This document shows, piece after piece, positions 63,420 to 64,000 of a stretch of DNA of 64,000 nucleotides (the stretch's first letter is position 1; every line of letters begins with the position of its first letter). The translations under genes and the position numbers were made by a program. The DNA comes from Loxodes magnus (lineage: Eukaryota; Ciliophora; Karyorelictea; Loxodida; Loxodidae): NCBI GenBank assembly GCA_946699065.1, contig CAMPDV010000358.1, positions 62,001 through 126,000 on the forward strand. The letters are read 5' to 3'. The notes under the pieces are model-generated. The model saw only the letters and a list, made by a program, of their open reading frames with translations. It made no database searches and was not told where the DNA came from.

Positions 63420-64000
63420 GGATTTCACCTCTTTATGCTGGACACCAGATTGCTCCAATGTTAAAAATAAAGTTTTAAATGTCTCTACTCCTCTCTCCTC
63501 CCATTACTCTTGCCATTTCCGGATCTAGCCTTATTTTTAATTAAATTTTCTCTTGTAAATGTATCCTTATTCATTTAAGTATAACCTTTCTCTTATTTGT
63601 CTCTACTACATTTGTTTTTTCTTCCTCTACTGTGCTTGTATGGTTCTTTATTTATTCAAGTACTACGTCTTGAAATTTTGGAATTCCTTGTAGCGTCTTC
63701 AAAGTGTTCTGTCGAATTGCAGTAGTAACATTTCTTCACTACTTTTTGGAGTTTAACCTTAGTCTTCCTATTGGTCTCTTCAATCATCATTGGATCTCCC
63801 CTTTGTTCATCTAATTTCTTTTCTAGTATTTCCAGTCTAATACTCATATCAGATTGCTTTTGAAGCTAATTTTAGGATTAGCTACTCTGGTCTTAAGATA
63901 TGTTTCATAAGAGCTTAGTTCTCTTTCTTAGGACATAAGTCTGGATTCTATTCCTTCCGCTAGGTTGAGTTTTTCCATTAGTTTCTCATTGTCCTTTCTC
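63420..64000 (-). mobile_element. Non-LTR retrotransposon ORF1, copy E (cut by window end)
   Basis: The minus strand begins inside the conserved block AEGIESRLMSQEREL near 63940-63900, identical in most residues to copy D, then after a frameshift QNQLQKQSDMSIRLEILEKK, and a defective knuckle CYYCNSTEHFEDAT near 63737-63696 in which the last cysteine is missing. A TGA follows near 63657. G+C-rich sequence continues to about 63420. The 5' part lies beyond the window. Confidence 0.55.

Overview
The window is about 80% A+T and reads as ciliate DNA. Long protein-like frames are open only if TAA and TAG are read as glutamine. The clearest case is a family of multi-zinc-finger proteins of about 700-740 codons with dozens of in-frame TAA/TAG. 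The low gene density, decayed transposons and repeats fit a germline (micronuclear) region of a Tetrahymena-like ciliate; that placement is inference. No telomere repeat, tRNA, rRNA or CRISPR array was found.

Layout. 0-2 kb: two small coiled-coil-like reading frames. 3.9-9.6 kb: an element with inverted terminal repeats of about 876 bp, each holding one long Gln-rich frame; a third copy of the repeat lies alone at 16.9-17.8 kb. 12.7-13.5 kb: a 283-codon gene on the minus strand. 14.3-16.4 kb: two G+C-rich islands with a shared tail. 24-49 kb: three paralogous zinc-finger genes (24.2, 33.6 and 46.6 kb), one decayed relative (37.5 kb) and several broken or TGA-interrupted frames (36.7, 37.6-38.2, 39.6-38.6, 45.9-46.5 kb). 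49.8-54.8 kb and 59.9-64 kb: a cluster of non-LTR retrotransposon pieces (five ORF1-like copies with CCHC knuckles, counting one at 40.2 kb, and one decayed endonuclease/reverse transcriptase). 54.9-57.0 kb: a decayed protein-kinase-like gene. The rest is A+T-rich DNA where I see no supportable gene.

Most notable is a possible departure from the usual ciliate code. Two diverged zinc-finger paralogs carry an in-frame TGA at the same codon (18), inside a conserved N-terminal block, where the third has Phe. In all three paralogs protein similarity stops exactly at a TAA, although the next in-frame TGA lies 107-154 codons further on. Several other frames (terminal-repeat ORF, retrotransposon ORF1, kinase, the 36.7 and 39.6 kb frames) also contain TGA at places where Trp would fit. 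This resembles ciliate codes in which UAR is Gln and UGA is Trp with context-dependent stops, but ancestral stop loss and pseudogene decay are serious alternatives. Where TGA interrupts a frame I say so and do not count the frame as intact.
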